From positions 1 to 32,375 of the forward strand of contig JAPYTK010000040.1 of assembly GCA_029941785.1 (NCBI GenBank): 32,375 bases of DNA, read 5' to 3'. Positions 7,574 to 16,473 of this stretch are shown piece after piece. The stretch is from Polyangiaceae bacterium (GTDB lineage Bacteria > Myxococcota_A > Polyangia > Polyangiales > Polyangiaceae). The position numbers and the translations under genes were made by a program. The notes beneath the pieces were generated by a model. The model did not search any database. It saw only the letters and a list, made by a program, of their open reading frames with translations, and was not told the DNA's origin. Position 1 is the first letter of the stretch, and each line of letters begins with the position of its first letter.

Positions 7574-9598
7574 TCAGGCGTTCAAGCCGAGCCGTTCGAG
7601 CAGAGGACCCTGCTCTGGCTCGCGGCCCATGAACTGTTGAAACAAGGTGGCGGGATCTTCTTCATCGCCCCGGGCCAGGACGGTATCTCGAAACGCGGAG
7701 CCAGTCTGAGAATTGAAGATCCCCTCCTTCTTGAACCGCGTGAAGGCGTCCGCGTCGAGGACCTCCGCCCACTTGTAGCTGTAATAGCCGGCGGCATAAC
7801 CAATCGGGTCGCCAAACAGATGGTCGAAGGCGGCGATGATGGCGTAGTCCTGCGGCAAGGGTACCGGTGAGTGGGCCTGCAGGACGTCCCGGGCAAAACT
7901 CACCGGATCACGCTCAGGGTCGTCGTCGATGTGTAACCGTAGATCGACTGTGGCGAGCCCCAACTGTCGCATCTGCCCATTGGCCGCGCGAAAGGTTCTC
8001 GCGCGACTCATCGACTCGATCAAATCGTCGGGGATCGTTTCCCCGCTTTCGGGGTGGCGCGCAAAGCGGTCCAGCGCCGCGCGTTCCCAACACCAGTTTT
8101 CGAATATCTGCGATGGAAGCTCCACGAAATCCCAGGCGACGCTCGTTCCCACCTGGCTGCGGATCTCCGCCGTGCTCAGGCAGTGGTGCATCAGATGACC
8201 GAACTCGTGAAAGAGCGTTTCCACCTCGCGATGGGTCAGCTGGGGCTCGCCGTCAGCCACTGCGGGTGTGACGTTGGCCGCGAGCAAACCAAGATGCGGC
8301 CAGTCATTCGGCGTGCCCCCGTGACGAGCGAGTAGTCCGTTCATCCACGCTCCGCCCTGCTTGTTTTCGCGCGGAAAGGCATCGACGTAGATCCCCGCGA
8401 TCCACCTGCCCTCCGGATCCAAGATCTTGTACGCGCGGACGGAGTCGTCCCAGCTCGGCGCGTCTGCCCATGGCTTGAACCGTATGCTGTAGAGTGATGC
8501 GGCGATGTCGAAGAGCCCCCCGATGACCCGATCGAATCGAAAGTAGGGACGCAGGACTTCGTCGTCGAATTGGTACCGCGCGAGCCGAAACTTCTCTGCA
8601 TGGTAGGCGAGGTCCCATGCCTGAAGCGTGACGTCGGATCCCAAGGCACCCTGGCAGTGGGCAAGCAATGCCTCGTTTTCTGCCTGAAAATAATCCAGGG
8701 TTGTTTTCTTTAGGTCTTCTACGAACCGGCTCGCTCGCTCGCCGCTTTTGGCCATTCGTTCCTCGGTGACGAAATCGGCGAAATGCTCAAATCCAAGCAG
8801 CTTGGCTTTCTCGGATCTCAAGGCGACGATGGCCCGCACAAGAGGACGGTTGTCGTGCTCCTCGGAGCTGCAGCGGGCCGTCATGCCCCGATACATGGCC
8901 TCGCGAAGATCTCGATCGTCGAGGTGCTTCATGGCCGCGATATAGCTCGGAGCTTGGAGGGTGAAACGATAGCCGCTCTGTCCCTTGCTTTCTGCACTTT
9001 GGCGGGCGGCGGACTTGGCGCTCTCGGGCAAGCCTCTCAGGCGTGTCTCGTCTTCGATCAAGAGTTCGAATGCGTGGGTAGCGTCGAGCACATTCTGCGA
9101 AAACTGTAGGCAGTATTTGGTGAGCGCGACCTCAATTTCAGTGAGCCTCTGCTTACCGGCATCGCCCAAGGCGGCTCCATGGCGGCGGAAGTAGCTCGCC
9201 CACTTTTTGACGCAACGTTCGCGTGGCCCCTGCAAAGATCGGGCGTCTTCTGTCGCGAGGTAATCCTTGAGCGCCTGATACAGTCCGGAGGACAGAGGGA
9301 TCGAGCTGCAGAGTTCACTGACTCGAGGCTTGGCCGCGTTGATCGCTTCACGCAAGGCAGCGGAGCTCGCCGTGCTCTCGAGGTGGGAGACGATGCCGAT
9401 GGCGTAGTCGAGGTTTTCTGTGATCGCCTCGAGGGCGAGGATCGTGTTGTCGAAGCAGCGTGGCGCGTCGTCACGGACGATGGCATCGATTCGAGAGCGA
9501 GCTTCATGCAACAGGGTGTCGATGGCGGGCGCGACGTGCTGTGCGTTCACACGGTCGTAGGGGATCGGAAAGGCGGGCTTGAGGAGCGGGTTGTCCAT
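7574..9598 (-). CDS. prlC: Oligopeptidase A, M3 family zinc metallopeptidase
   Basis: This is a cytoplasmic metallopeptidase that degrades short peptides, including cleaved signal peptides in characterised relatives. The zinc motif HEFGH is at residues 464-468, and the third ligand is probably E493 in DFVELPSQIFENW. The long helical N-terminal domain and the AGIYVDAFPRENKQGGAWM segment (401-419) are typical of M3A enzymes. The length of 674 aa is normal and no signal peptide is seen. It ends 12 bp from the convergent aminotransferase gene and is divergent from the di-iron protein gene across 108 bp. Confidence 0.95.
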   Translation of the reverse strand: MDNPLLKPAFPIPYDRVNAQHVAPAIDTLLHEARSRIDAIVRDDAPRCFDNTILALEAITENLDYAIGIVSHLESTASSAALREAINAAKPRVSELCSSIPLSSGLYQALKDYLATEDARSLQGPRERCVKKWASYFRRHGAALGDAGKQRLTEIEVALTKYCLQFSQNVLDATHAFELLIEDETRLRGLPESAKSAARQSAESKGQSGYRFTLQAPSYIAAMKHLDDRDLREAMYRGMTARCSSEEHDNRPLVRAIVALRSEKAKLLGFEHFADFVTEERMAKSGERASRFVEDLKKTTLDYFQAENEALLAHCQGALGSDVTLQAWDLAYHAEKFRLARYQFDDEVLRPYFRFDRVIGGLFDIAASLYSIRFKPWADAPSWDDSVRAYKILDPEGRWIAGIYVDAFPRENKQGGAWMNGLLARHGGTPNDWPHLGLLAANVTPAVADGEPQLTHREVETLFHEFGHLMHHCLSTAEIRSQVGTSVAWDFVELPSQIFENWCWERAALDRFARHPESGETIPDDLIESMSRARTFRAANGQMRQLGLATVDLRLHIDDDPERDPVSFARDVLQAHSPVPLPQDYAIIAAFDHLFGDPIGYAAGYYSYKWAEVLDADAFTRFKKEGIFNSQTGSAFRDTVLARGDEEDPATLFQQFMGREPEQGPLLERLGLNA

Positions 9599-9676
9599 GC
9601 GGTAACGATGCTGGCGTGCCTTGGCAGGTGGTGCAACGGCTCTTGGTATCTGCCCGCTGACAGTATACGATTTGAT

Positions 9677-9696
9677 GGTGGTCGGGGGGAACCACC
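9677..9696 (+). promoter_or_regulatory. Hairpin directly upstream of the ribosome-binding site of the di-iron protein gene
   Basis: GGTGGT (9677-9682) and ACCACC (9691-9696) are perfect complements separated by eight bases. They are followed immediately by GGAG (9697-9700), six bases before the ATG at 9707. A stem ending at the Shine-Dalgarno could modulate translation. No regulator or ligand is identified. Confidence 0.35.
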
Positions 9697-9706
9697 GGAG
9701 TTCACC

Positions 9707-10774
9707 ATGCCAGCCACGAAACCAGGGGCGCCGCCCAATCTCGAATTACCTGAGCAAGCGACGGTTGAGCAAGAGCCCGGTGCCGGCGGTCTGGACATTC
9801 GCATGCCAGAGCCTCCCGCGGGCAGCGATATGTTGGACACGGCTTTTTCGTCGATCCTCCAGTGGGACTACAGCGTGCAGCGCCGCGATCTCCGAAACCT
9901 GTACGAGAAGTCGAAAGGGGCCATGTGGAACGCACAGCTCGACGTCGACTGGTCCGTGGACGTCGATCCCGAGGCGGAAAATACGCCCAACGAGATGGTG
10001 CCGATCTTTGGAACCCCCATGTGGGACAAGCTCGACAAGAAGCGGGAGCTCCCGAAACTACGTCGCCTGATGATGGGCTACATGCTGTCGAATTTTTTGC
10101 ACGGTGAGCAGGGAGCGCTTCTCGCCGCTTCGCAGATCGTGAGCGCCGTGCCCGACACCGACGCAAAATTCTACGCGGCGACGCAGGCGATGGACGAGGC
10201 CCGGCACGTGGAGGCCTACGATCGTTATCTGCGGGAAAAAGTGGGGATCACGTTTCCCATCTCTCCCCATTTGCGAAGCTTGCTCGACGGGATCTTGTGC
10301 GAGAGCCGCTGGGACTTGAAGTACTTGGGCATGCAGATCATGGTCGAGGGCTTGGCTCTCGCTGCCTTCGGCGTAATAACGAAGACCTCCCGCGAGCCCT
10401 TGTTGCGGGAGCTCGTGCACAAGATCATGCTCGACGAGGCCCGGCATGTTGCCTTCGGTGTCATCGCGCTTCGCGGAACCTACGCGGACATGAGCGCGTC
10501 GGAATTACGGGACCGGGAGGACTTCATCATCGAGGCCTCACGTCTGATGCACGATCGGTTCTTGGCGCAGGAAGTGTGGGAGCACATGGGGATGCCGGTC
10601 GAAGAATGTGTGGCCGCCGTGCAGCAGAGTGAGACGCAGCGGATGTTTCGTCAGATGCTGTTTTCGAAGATCGTGCCCAACGTGAAAAGATTAGGCCTGC
10701 TCACACCTGCTGTGCGCAATGGTTTCAACGAGTTAGGCGTAATTCACTTCGAAAATTGGGAAGCGTCGGCCTAA
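9707..10774 (+). CDS. Ferritin-like di-iron carboxylate protein (R2-like fold), function unknown
   Basis: A complete set of six candidate metal ligands is visible: E134 in FLHGEQGAL, E164 and H167 in DEARH, E214 in MVEGLAL, and E244 and H247 in a second DEARH. This E-ExxH-E-ExxH pattern defines the four-helix dimetal carboxylate fold shared by ribonucleotide reductase R2, R2-like ligand-binding oxidases and AurF-type N-oxygenases. The first 45 residues are Pro/Glu-rich and probably disordered. ATG 9707 is chosen for its GGAG ribosome-binding site and because the in-frame upstream sequence overlaps the divergent prlC coding region. The protein is 355 aa. No R1 subunit or biosynthetic partner is adjacent, so the substrate is unknown. 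Confidence 0.85.
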   Translation: MPATKPGAPPNLELPEQATVEQEPGAGGLDIRMPEPPAGSDMLDTAFSSILQWDYSVQRRDLRNLYEKSKGAMWNAQLDVDWSVDVDPEAENTPNEMVPIFGTPMWDKLDKKRELPKLRRLMMGYMLSNFLHGEQGALLAASQIVSAVPDTDAKFYAATQAMDEARHVEAYDRYLREKVGITFPISPHLRSLLDGILCESRWDLKYLGMQIMVEGLALAAFGVITKTSREPLLRELVHKIMLDEARHVAFGVIALRGTYADMSASELRDREDFIIEASRLMHDRFLAQEVWEHMGMPVEECVAAVQQSETQRMFRQMLFSKIVPNVKRLGLLTPAVRNGFNELGVIHFENWEASA

Positions 10775-10797
10775 TCGTATTGTCGGAAACTTAGCCG

Positions 10798-13700
10798 GTG
10801 GTTGCCAGCATGATACGGCAGCGTATCATGGGTGTGTCGGTAGTTTCGGCGTCGCAAGACGACCAGTTCATTCGTTCCTTGGCAGCAGAGCTCGGTGAGA
10901 TACGGAGCATGTTGGAGGCCGTATTCGACGAGCCAGAAGCCTCGCCGCCACGCGAGCGCTTGGCGGAGACTCTGCGAAGCTTCTCCGCTGAGGCGGCGGC
11001 GATTGGTCTCGACGGCTTGGTTGAAGACCTGAGCGCGTGCGACGGCATCTTGCAATCGGCGGCGGTGCTGGGTCAGCTCGACTTTCATGATGGGGACTTG
11101 CTCAGCGAGGCGCTCGACCGCATTGCCGATAGCGTGCGTACGCGCCTAGCATGTGAGATCACCCCGTCCTCGGGCTCGATCAAGACATTGATCCCCGCCA
11201 CCGGCGTGCCCGGTGACGGAGAGATGCGGGACGTCGAGCCCGGTCACGTGTTGATCGTGGCGGCAGCGACGGTGGTTGACGGCTTGGTCCTCAACGGAGA
11301 AGAAATTCTCGAAAGCGGTCCTCCCCTCGCAATCGAGCAAGTGTCCGACGTCGTGGCCGGCCGTGAGGTCGTGCGGGCTTTGGGGCCCGACATCATCGTG
11401 TTGGACACCGGGCTCGAGGGTGCGCGGTCCTTCGTCGAGGCCCTCGTGAACGACGAGCTGACCGATGCCATCCCCATCGTCGCCATCGGTAATTGGGCCT
11501 CCCCGGAGGACGCTGCGCCGTACATTGCGCTCGGAGTGGCGAAGCACTTGAACAAGCCAGTGTCGCCCAGAGGGCTTCGCCGGGCGCTTGCCGAATTGTC
11601 GCCGACCGACGGGGCTGGCTTCGAGCCGATTGGTGAGGGCACGCTCGACACCATCAGCGCAAGATTGGCCGACGAGCTGCACCGCGGCCTGTGCGACGCC
11701 GCCACGGAGAGCAGCCGTAACCGAGCGATCGACGTGGGTGACGGTTCGGATGTTCTCGCGACACTCTGGTCCGCCGTGGGCCGGATCCGGGAGCTTTTGA
11801 CGGTCAAAGCAGGCGGTCAACTGCAGTTCGCATCGGGTGGTTCGGCGGAAGCTGTTGTCAATGGGCCGTGGATGGGAGGCAGTCTGTCGAGCCGCTTGGC
11901 GAAGCCGAGTGCACGGCGAGCGGCTGACGACGAAAGTCTGGAAGGCTTGACCGTCTTGGTTGCCGAGGGCGACCTCTCGATGAACTGGTTTCTTTGCGGC
12001 GTGCTTCGCGACGCGGGCGCTGAGGTGATCGATTCCTTTGATGGCCAGCTCGCGCTTTCGACGGCTTATCAATCTGTTCCTGACATCGTCCTTTGCGATG
12101 TGCTCCTTCCCAAGATTGATGGGGCCACGCTGTGTCGGACATTTCGAAAGGATGTCGTGCTGGGGAGCGTTCCCTTTCTTCTCATGTCGTCCAAAGACGA
12201 GCTGTTGCAGCGGGCGCACGAGTTGGGAGTCGGTGCGGACGCGTACTTGCGAAAAGAGAGCAGCGGCGAGCGAATCGTGAAGCACCTGTTGGATGTCTCG
12301 GTTCCGTCTCGTCGTATCGCTTCACGGTTGGCTCTGGGCGGCAGGGTGCGCGGCCGCCTGAGCGGGTTGAGCGTCTACAGTCTCTTGCAGCTCGCGTGCA
12401 AACATCGGCCCAGTTGCCGGTTTAACTTGAGCGACGCGACGCGCAAGTTTGAAATAGAGATTCGTGAGGGTCGACCGATTTCCGCGACGGTGACGGATGT
12501 CGCCGGCAAAACTGTCAGCGGTTCGGAGGTCTTGGAACTGTTGGTTGGTGTCGGCATGGGTCGCTTCGATGTCGAAGACATACGCGACGATGAGTACTCC
12601 ACCGTGGAACTCGACGGGAGTTTGCAGGACTTGGTCGCCACGCCGCTTGCGAAGGTACGGGGGGCGCAGAGTCTGCTCACGGGTAGCGGGCTTGTTGGTG
12701 TGCAGCGTGTTCATTTCCGCGATCTGCACGGCCGCGTGTGTCTCGAGTCGATGCCAACGTTCGACCGAGACCTGCTGTTGGCGATTCAGCGCGGCGCATC
12801 ACCGCGTGAGCTCATCGTGACCGGACAGGCCGCCGCTCAGCACATCGAAGCCGTTCTATGCGACGTGGCGAGGCGATCGAGCATCGTCGGTATCATACTC
12901 TACAACGGTACCGACGCTCTCCCGCACGCCATCGAACAGCAGTGCGCTCTCTTGTGTGGTTCGGCGGACTACAGCGCGGTCATGGAGGCTCACAGCGCCG
13001 CGCTCGTTTCAGTGTTGTCCAAGGTGCCGATGGCCGGGCTCACCGAATCACCCTTTCACCGCGACGAGACGCAGATCGGACCGGTCGTCACTCGCGTCGG
13101 CTCGCCGTGTTCTGTTCAACCAAGCCGCGGCAACACCGCTGTTCCGCCGGCGGTGGCCGTGCAAGTTGCGCCCGTCGTGGATGTGGGAATCGCCCTGGAG
13201 GTCTCTCCTGATCGTCTTGAGGACTCGCCAGGGGGCGACTGTGTGATCATGCGGACCACCACTCCCACCGGTGAGGATCTACGGTACAGGGGACCGTTGG
13301 GTCGACAACGCGAGCCGGTCATCATCGACGAGCGTCACTGCACACCGATCCTCGCCTCGGCCTCGGTGGCCTTGTCCGCGCCATGCCACAGCGAGACGCC
13401 CATCCTCGCGACGGCGGCGGTAGATGGCCTCGATTCACAACGAGCGTTGTTGGCCGATGCCTCCGCCTCCGCCGCCGACGTTGAACGACAGCGGAATTCA
13501 GAAGCAGGGTTTACGACTGCACGCGAGTCTATCCCGGACGGCGAGGACTTTCCCGCGCTACCTCGTTTGCCTCGGCCTTCAGCCTACGCCAAGCGAGCCG
13601 TGACATCCCCGGAGTCAAAACCGAGCCGCGCGTCCCGCTTCTTGTGGCCCCTCCTTTTCGGGGTGGTCGGAGTCTGCATGGCGATCGGAGCACGTTGGAT

Positions 13701-14097
13701 GCGTGACAGCGCACCGGTTCCTGCGCCGACTCTGCCCGCGACGGACGAGGCTGCCCCAGCCCCTCAAGAGCCGATCGAGAAGGCTTCTGCTCCCGACTCG
13801 AGCCAAGTGGACACGCCGCCGGCCGCTCGCCCGCAGATTTTCGATCTCACCCCCAAGGAACGGGCCTCCCTGCGCACGGGGCAAGGCCTTTTGGAGGTGG
13901 TGGCTGGCCGCAGGCACAAGATCGCCGTGGATGGTAAGGAGATCGGCGTAGGACCGGTGCAGAAAGTCGCTCTCGACGCGCGCGAGAAGACCTATGAGAT
14001 CAACGTCACGATGCTCGGCGAGCAGCGGGTACGCTACGTGAGGGTGACTATGGACAAACGAACGCGGATTCGGGTTGCGCCTCCCTGGTCGCGGTAG
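10798..14097 (+). CDS. Multidomain receiver protein: helical N-domain, two REC, PATAN (DUF4388), TM segment, C-terminal PEGA-like domain
   Basis: Domains read from the sequence (numbered from GTG 10798): a helical, Hpt-like bundle at about 20-120; a degenerate receiver at 148-268 with D203 and K253; a better-preserved receiver at 384-502 with acidic E390/D392, phospho-acceptor D434 in LCDVLLPKIDG and K486; a PATAN/DUF4388-like domain at about 515-595 (GRLSGLSVYSLLQL, IREGRPISATV); a further domain to 745; and a low-complexity linker. A single hydrophobic helix follows at 948-967 and a PEGA-like beta domain at 1030-1094. Receivers would be cytoplasmic and the PEGA end probably periplasmic, which is unusual. 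Starts at GTG 10798, ATG 10810 (preceded by GGTGG) or ATG 10828 are all possible. No cognate histidine kinase is in the window. Confidence 0.85.
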   Translation: MVASMIRQRIMGVSVVSASQDDQFIRSLAAELGEIRSMLEAVFDEPEASPPRERLAETLRSFSAEAAAIGLDGLVEDLSACDGILQSAAVLGQLDFHDGDLLSEALDRIADSVRTRLACEITPSSGSIKTLIPATGVPGDGEMRDVEPGHVLIVAAATVVDGLVLNGEEILESGPPLAIEQVSDVVAGREVVRALGPDIIVLDTGLEGARSFVEALVNDELTDAIPIVAIGNWASPEDAAPYIALGVAKHLNKPVSPRGLRRALAELSPTDGAGFEPIGEGTLDTISARLADELHRGLCDAATESSRNRAIDVGDGSDVLATLWSAVGRIRELLTVKAGGQLQFASGGSAEAVVNGPWMGGSLSSRLAKPSARRAADDESLEGLTVLVAEGDLSMNWFLCGVLRDAGAEVIDSFDGQLALSTAYQSVPDIVLCDVLLPKIDGATLCRTFRKDVVLGSVPFLLMSSKDELLQRAHELGVGADAYLRKESSGERIVKHLLDVSVPSRRIASRLALGGRVRGRLSGLSVYSLLQLACKHRPSCRFNLSDATRKFEIEIREGRPISATVTDVAGKTVSGSEVLELLVGVGMGRFDVEDIRDDEYSTVELDGSLQDLVATPLAKVRGAQSLLTGSGLVGVQRVHFRDLHGRVCLESMPTFDRDLLLAIQRGASPRELIVTGQAAAQHIEAVLCDVARRSSIVGIILYNGTDALPHAIEQQCALLCGSADYSAVMEAHSAALVSVLSKVPMAGLTESPFHRDETQIGPVVTRVGSPCSVQPSRGNTAVPPAVAVQVAPVVDVGIALEVSPDRLEDSPGGDCVIMRTTTPTGEDLRYRGPLGRQREPVIIDERHCTPILASASVALSAPCHSETPILATAAVDGLDSQRALLADASASAADVERQRNSEAGFTTARESIPDGEDFPALPRLPRPSAYAKRAVTSPESKPSRASRFLWPLLFGVVGVCMAIGARWMRDSAPVPAPTLPATDEAAPAPQEPIEKASAPDSSQVDTPPAARPQIFDLTPKERASLRTGQGLLEVVAGRRHKIAVDGKEIGVGPVQKVALDAREKTYEINVTMLGEQRVRYVRVTMDKRTRIRVAPPWSR
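10809..10830. promoter_or_regulatory. Perfect 8-bp inverted repeat spanning candidate start codons of the receiver protein gene
   Basis: CATGATAC (10809-10816) and GTATCATG (10823-10830) are exact complements separated by GGCAGC. Both arms contain in-frame ATG codons (10810 and 10828). It could be a repressor operator or an mRNA hairpin that hides the start; the sequence alone does not decide which. Confidence 0.45.
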
Positions 14098-14123
14098 ACT
14101 CGCTACGGCGTACAAAGCCGGCT

Positions 14124-16415
14124 ATGGAAGCGCTGATGTTAAGGTGCGCGGTCGTCCGGCTCGGGCTACTGAGCTTGTTGCTCGGTGGACTTACGGTATT
14201 GGGCTGCGACGGAAAGGACCCGTCGACGGGTAGACCGGTAGCGGGCGCTAGCGTGCGGGAGCCCACGGCCGGCGGGTTGCCGGCGGTGAAAACGGTGCAC
14301 GTCATCTACTCCTTCATCGATTCTCTGGATCGTTGTGACGTCGACCACCGGGGCCTGTTGCTCGACTTTGGCACGGACGACATGTCCCGTCGTTATGGCT
14401 GGGCCTTCACTCCTCCAAACGGGATTGTTCATACCCAACACGACGGCGCAAGCTGGGCGAGGGTTTACGAGAAGCGGCTCGTTGTGCGTTTTTACATGCC
14501 AGAGCCTTCCCGCGTGTTTGTTGCGCTACGGGCATTGGGCAGAGATGCGAGCCGGGTGCGCGTGTTGATCGATGGCTACTCCATCGCCTCGCTGCGCCTC
14601 CATCGCAAACGCGTCGCGACGACCAAGACTCCCCTCACCCGCTTGCCTCTAGACGCCGGCCTACACGAGATACAATTGCGCTTCGCGGGAGGTCGGCGCG
14701 CGACGGCGTCTGATCCTTTCGCTGAAATTGATTGGCTCAAGGTGGCGGGTCCCGACCGAGTCGATGAATCCTATGGTGCGCCCACCCGTTTTCATCTCGT
14801 GGAGCCCAAGGCGGTGGTCTCTAAGGTTCCCCATCGCGCGATAGCGTTGCGGGCGCCGAGCACCTTACGCTGCGCCCTGTTGATCCCTCAACGTGCTCGG
14901 CTTCGTTTTGACGTCGGCATGCGTGGTGCAGGGTCGGCAGAACTTACCGTCCGTCTTCGACGGGACGGTCGATCCGCGACGGAGTTAGCTCGTTTTTCGG
15001 TGCAAGGTGGGGACAAGGCTTCGTGGCAGGCGGTGGATCTTCCTCTAGAGGACCAAGCTGGCAAGGTCGTTGCGATCGAACTTGGCGTACCGCGGGAGGC
15101 AGGTACCGGGCGCCTCTTTATCGGGGAGCCACGTATCGTCGTCCCGGACGTCGAGTCGGTCGATGCGCCAGTCGCGAAACGCGTGGTCGTGGTGGTGCTC
15201 GACGGCGTTGAGCGAGACGACCTGCCGCCATGGCGTAAGGGCCCCACTCCACATCTCCCGAATTTGAGCATGCTGGCGCGTGATGCCACGGTGTTCTCGA
15301 ATCATCGTGGCGCGTCCACGTCGGTGGCAGCTTCTGTCGCATCGCTCATCAGCGGTCGTCCGCCTCTTGGACACGGCGTACTCGATTCGGGTCGCGTTCT
15401 GCCGACAGCGGTGGTGACCATCGGTTCGCTGGCTCGGGAGGCGAGCGTCGTGGCGTCGATGTTCAGCGCCGTGCCGATGACATCGCGTGCGTTCGGGTTC
15501 GCCAAGCAATGGGATGACTTCTCGTGGTATCCGCCCAACGGAGGACGCCTGGCAAGCGCGCCATTTTCCGATGCTTCTTTGTGGCTGTTGCGTACGGCGG
15601 CCAAGAAGAGGGCTCTCGCGATGATTCACGCTCGGGGCGGGCACCCGCCATTCGATATTACCTCTAAAGAGGCCAAACGGCTGCCGCCCAATGATTACGC
15701 GGGCTATCTTGGACCTCGACGGGCCGCGCAGGAATTGTTGACGGCGAGAGGTAAACTAGGTCGCCTGTCCGAAGCCGATCGGGACCGTCTTCGGGCGCTG
15801 TTCATGGTATCGCTTGCCGGTCAAGATCACGCCTTGGGTGAGCTGATCCGCAGCTTGAGCGATGTCAATTTGTACAACGACACGCTCTTGATCGTGACCA
15901 CGGATGTGTCTTCGGGACGTCGCACCTTGTTCGGTGATGGTTTACCTCTCGACGAGATGCGCTTGAAGCTGCCACTGTATGTGCACTTTCCCGGTGACCA
16001 TCAGGCTGGCAAGCTGAGCCTCGTTCCGACCGAGTCTTACGACGTGACACGCACCGTGCTCGATGCACTCCAGATCAAGGCGCCAGCCGAGATCAGGGGG
16101 CGCAATCTGTCGAAGTTGGTTTCACCGAAGCAAGCGTTCCTTTCGTCACTTCGTTTTGCGCAGGTCAATGACCAATATTCTGTGCGTCTTGGCGAGTATG
16201 TCTTGCATGGAAAGCTCAATCAGCGACCCCGATTGTGTCATCTTTCTGTCGACCCGAGCTGTGCTTTCGACCGTCGTTTTGCGCTGCCCCTCGTCACCGA
16301 TATGTTGTTTCGTCAGGCCGCGGCCTTCGTCGCGAGCGAGGAGCCGGCTGCGGGCGATCCCATCGTGATGGACTCCGAAACCGCCGCTTCGTTGAAGGTC
16401 TGGGGAGCGTACTAG
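14124..16415 (+). CDS. Lipoprotein with beta-sandwich N-region and degenerate sulfatase-like (alkaline phosphatase superfamily) domain
   Basis: A hydrophobic signal ends in the lipobox VLGC, with lipidated Cys28. Residues 60-340 look like one or two beta-rich carbohydrate-binding-type modules. From about 352 the fold resembles sulfatases: VVVVVLDGVERDD (metal Asp360), TPHLPNLSMLARDATVF, LISGRPP and HARGGHPPF. The canonical C/S-x-P-x-R nucleophile motif is absent (ASTSVAASVASLISG at 397-411 instead). The usual Asp-His metal pair reads TTDVSS, with Val595 in place of His. It is therefore probably impaired or altered in sulfatase activity, and could be a phosphotransferase variant or a binding protein. 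It lies 26 bp after the receiver gene and is probably co-transcribed. ATG 14136 is an alternative start. Confidence 0.75.
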   Translation: MEALMLRCAVVRLGLLSLLLGGLTVLGCDGKDPSTGRPVAGASVREPTAGGLPAVKTVHVIYSFIDSLDRCDVDHRGLLLDFGTDDMSRRYGWAFTPPNGIVHTQHDGASWARVYEKRLVVRFYMPEPSRVFVALRALGRDASRVRVLIDGYSIASLRLHRKRVATTKTPLTRLPLDAGLHEIQLRFAGGRRATASDPFAEIDWLKVAGPDRVDESYGAPTRFHLVEPKAVVSKVPHRAIALRAPSTLRCALLIPQRARLRFDVGMRGAGSAELTVRLRRDGRSATELARFSVQGGDKASWQAVDLPLEDQAGKVVAIELGVPREAGTGRLFIGEPRIVVPDVESVDAPVAKRVVVVVLDGVERDDLPPWRKGPTPHLPNLSMLARDATVFSNHRGASTSVAASVASLISGRPPLGHGVLDSGRVLPTAVVTIGSLAREASVVASMFSAVPMTSRAFGFAKQWDDFSWYPPNGGRLASAPFSDASLWLLRTAAKKRALAMIHARGGHPPFDITSKEAKRLPPNDYAGYLGPRRAAQELLTARGKLGRLSEADRDRLRALFMVSLAGQDHALGELIRSLSDVNLYNDTLLIVTTDVSSGRRTLFGDGLPLDEMRLKLPLYVHFPGDHQAGKLSLVPTESYDVTRTVLDALQIKAPAEIRGRNLSKLVSPKQAFLSSLRFAQVNDQYSVRLGEYVLHGKLNQRPRLCHLSVDPSCAFDRRFALPLVTDMLFRQAAAFVASEEPAAGDPIVMDSETAASLKVWGAY

Positions 16416-16441
16416 GCCGGGAGGCGCTGTCGTTTCGTCTG

Positions 16442-16459
16442 CCATCGAGTTGGCGATGG
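16442..16459. terminator. Small hairpin between convergent genes
   Basis: CCATCG (16442-16447) and CGATGG (16454-16459) form a perfect six-base stem with a six-base loop in the 58-bp gap between the sulfatase-like gene and the minus-strand operon end. There is no T-tract on either strand, so a terminator role is only suggested by position. Confidence 0.25.
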
Positions 16460-16473
16460 GGCCTCGAGCGGTA

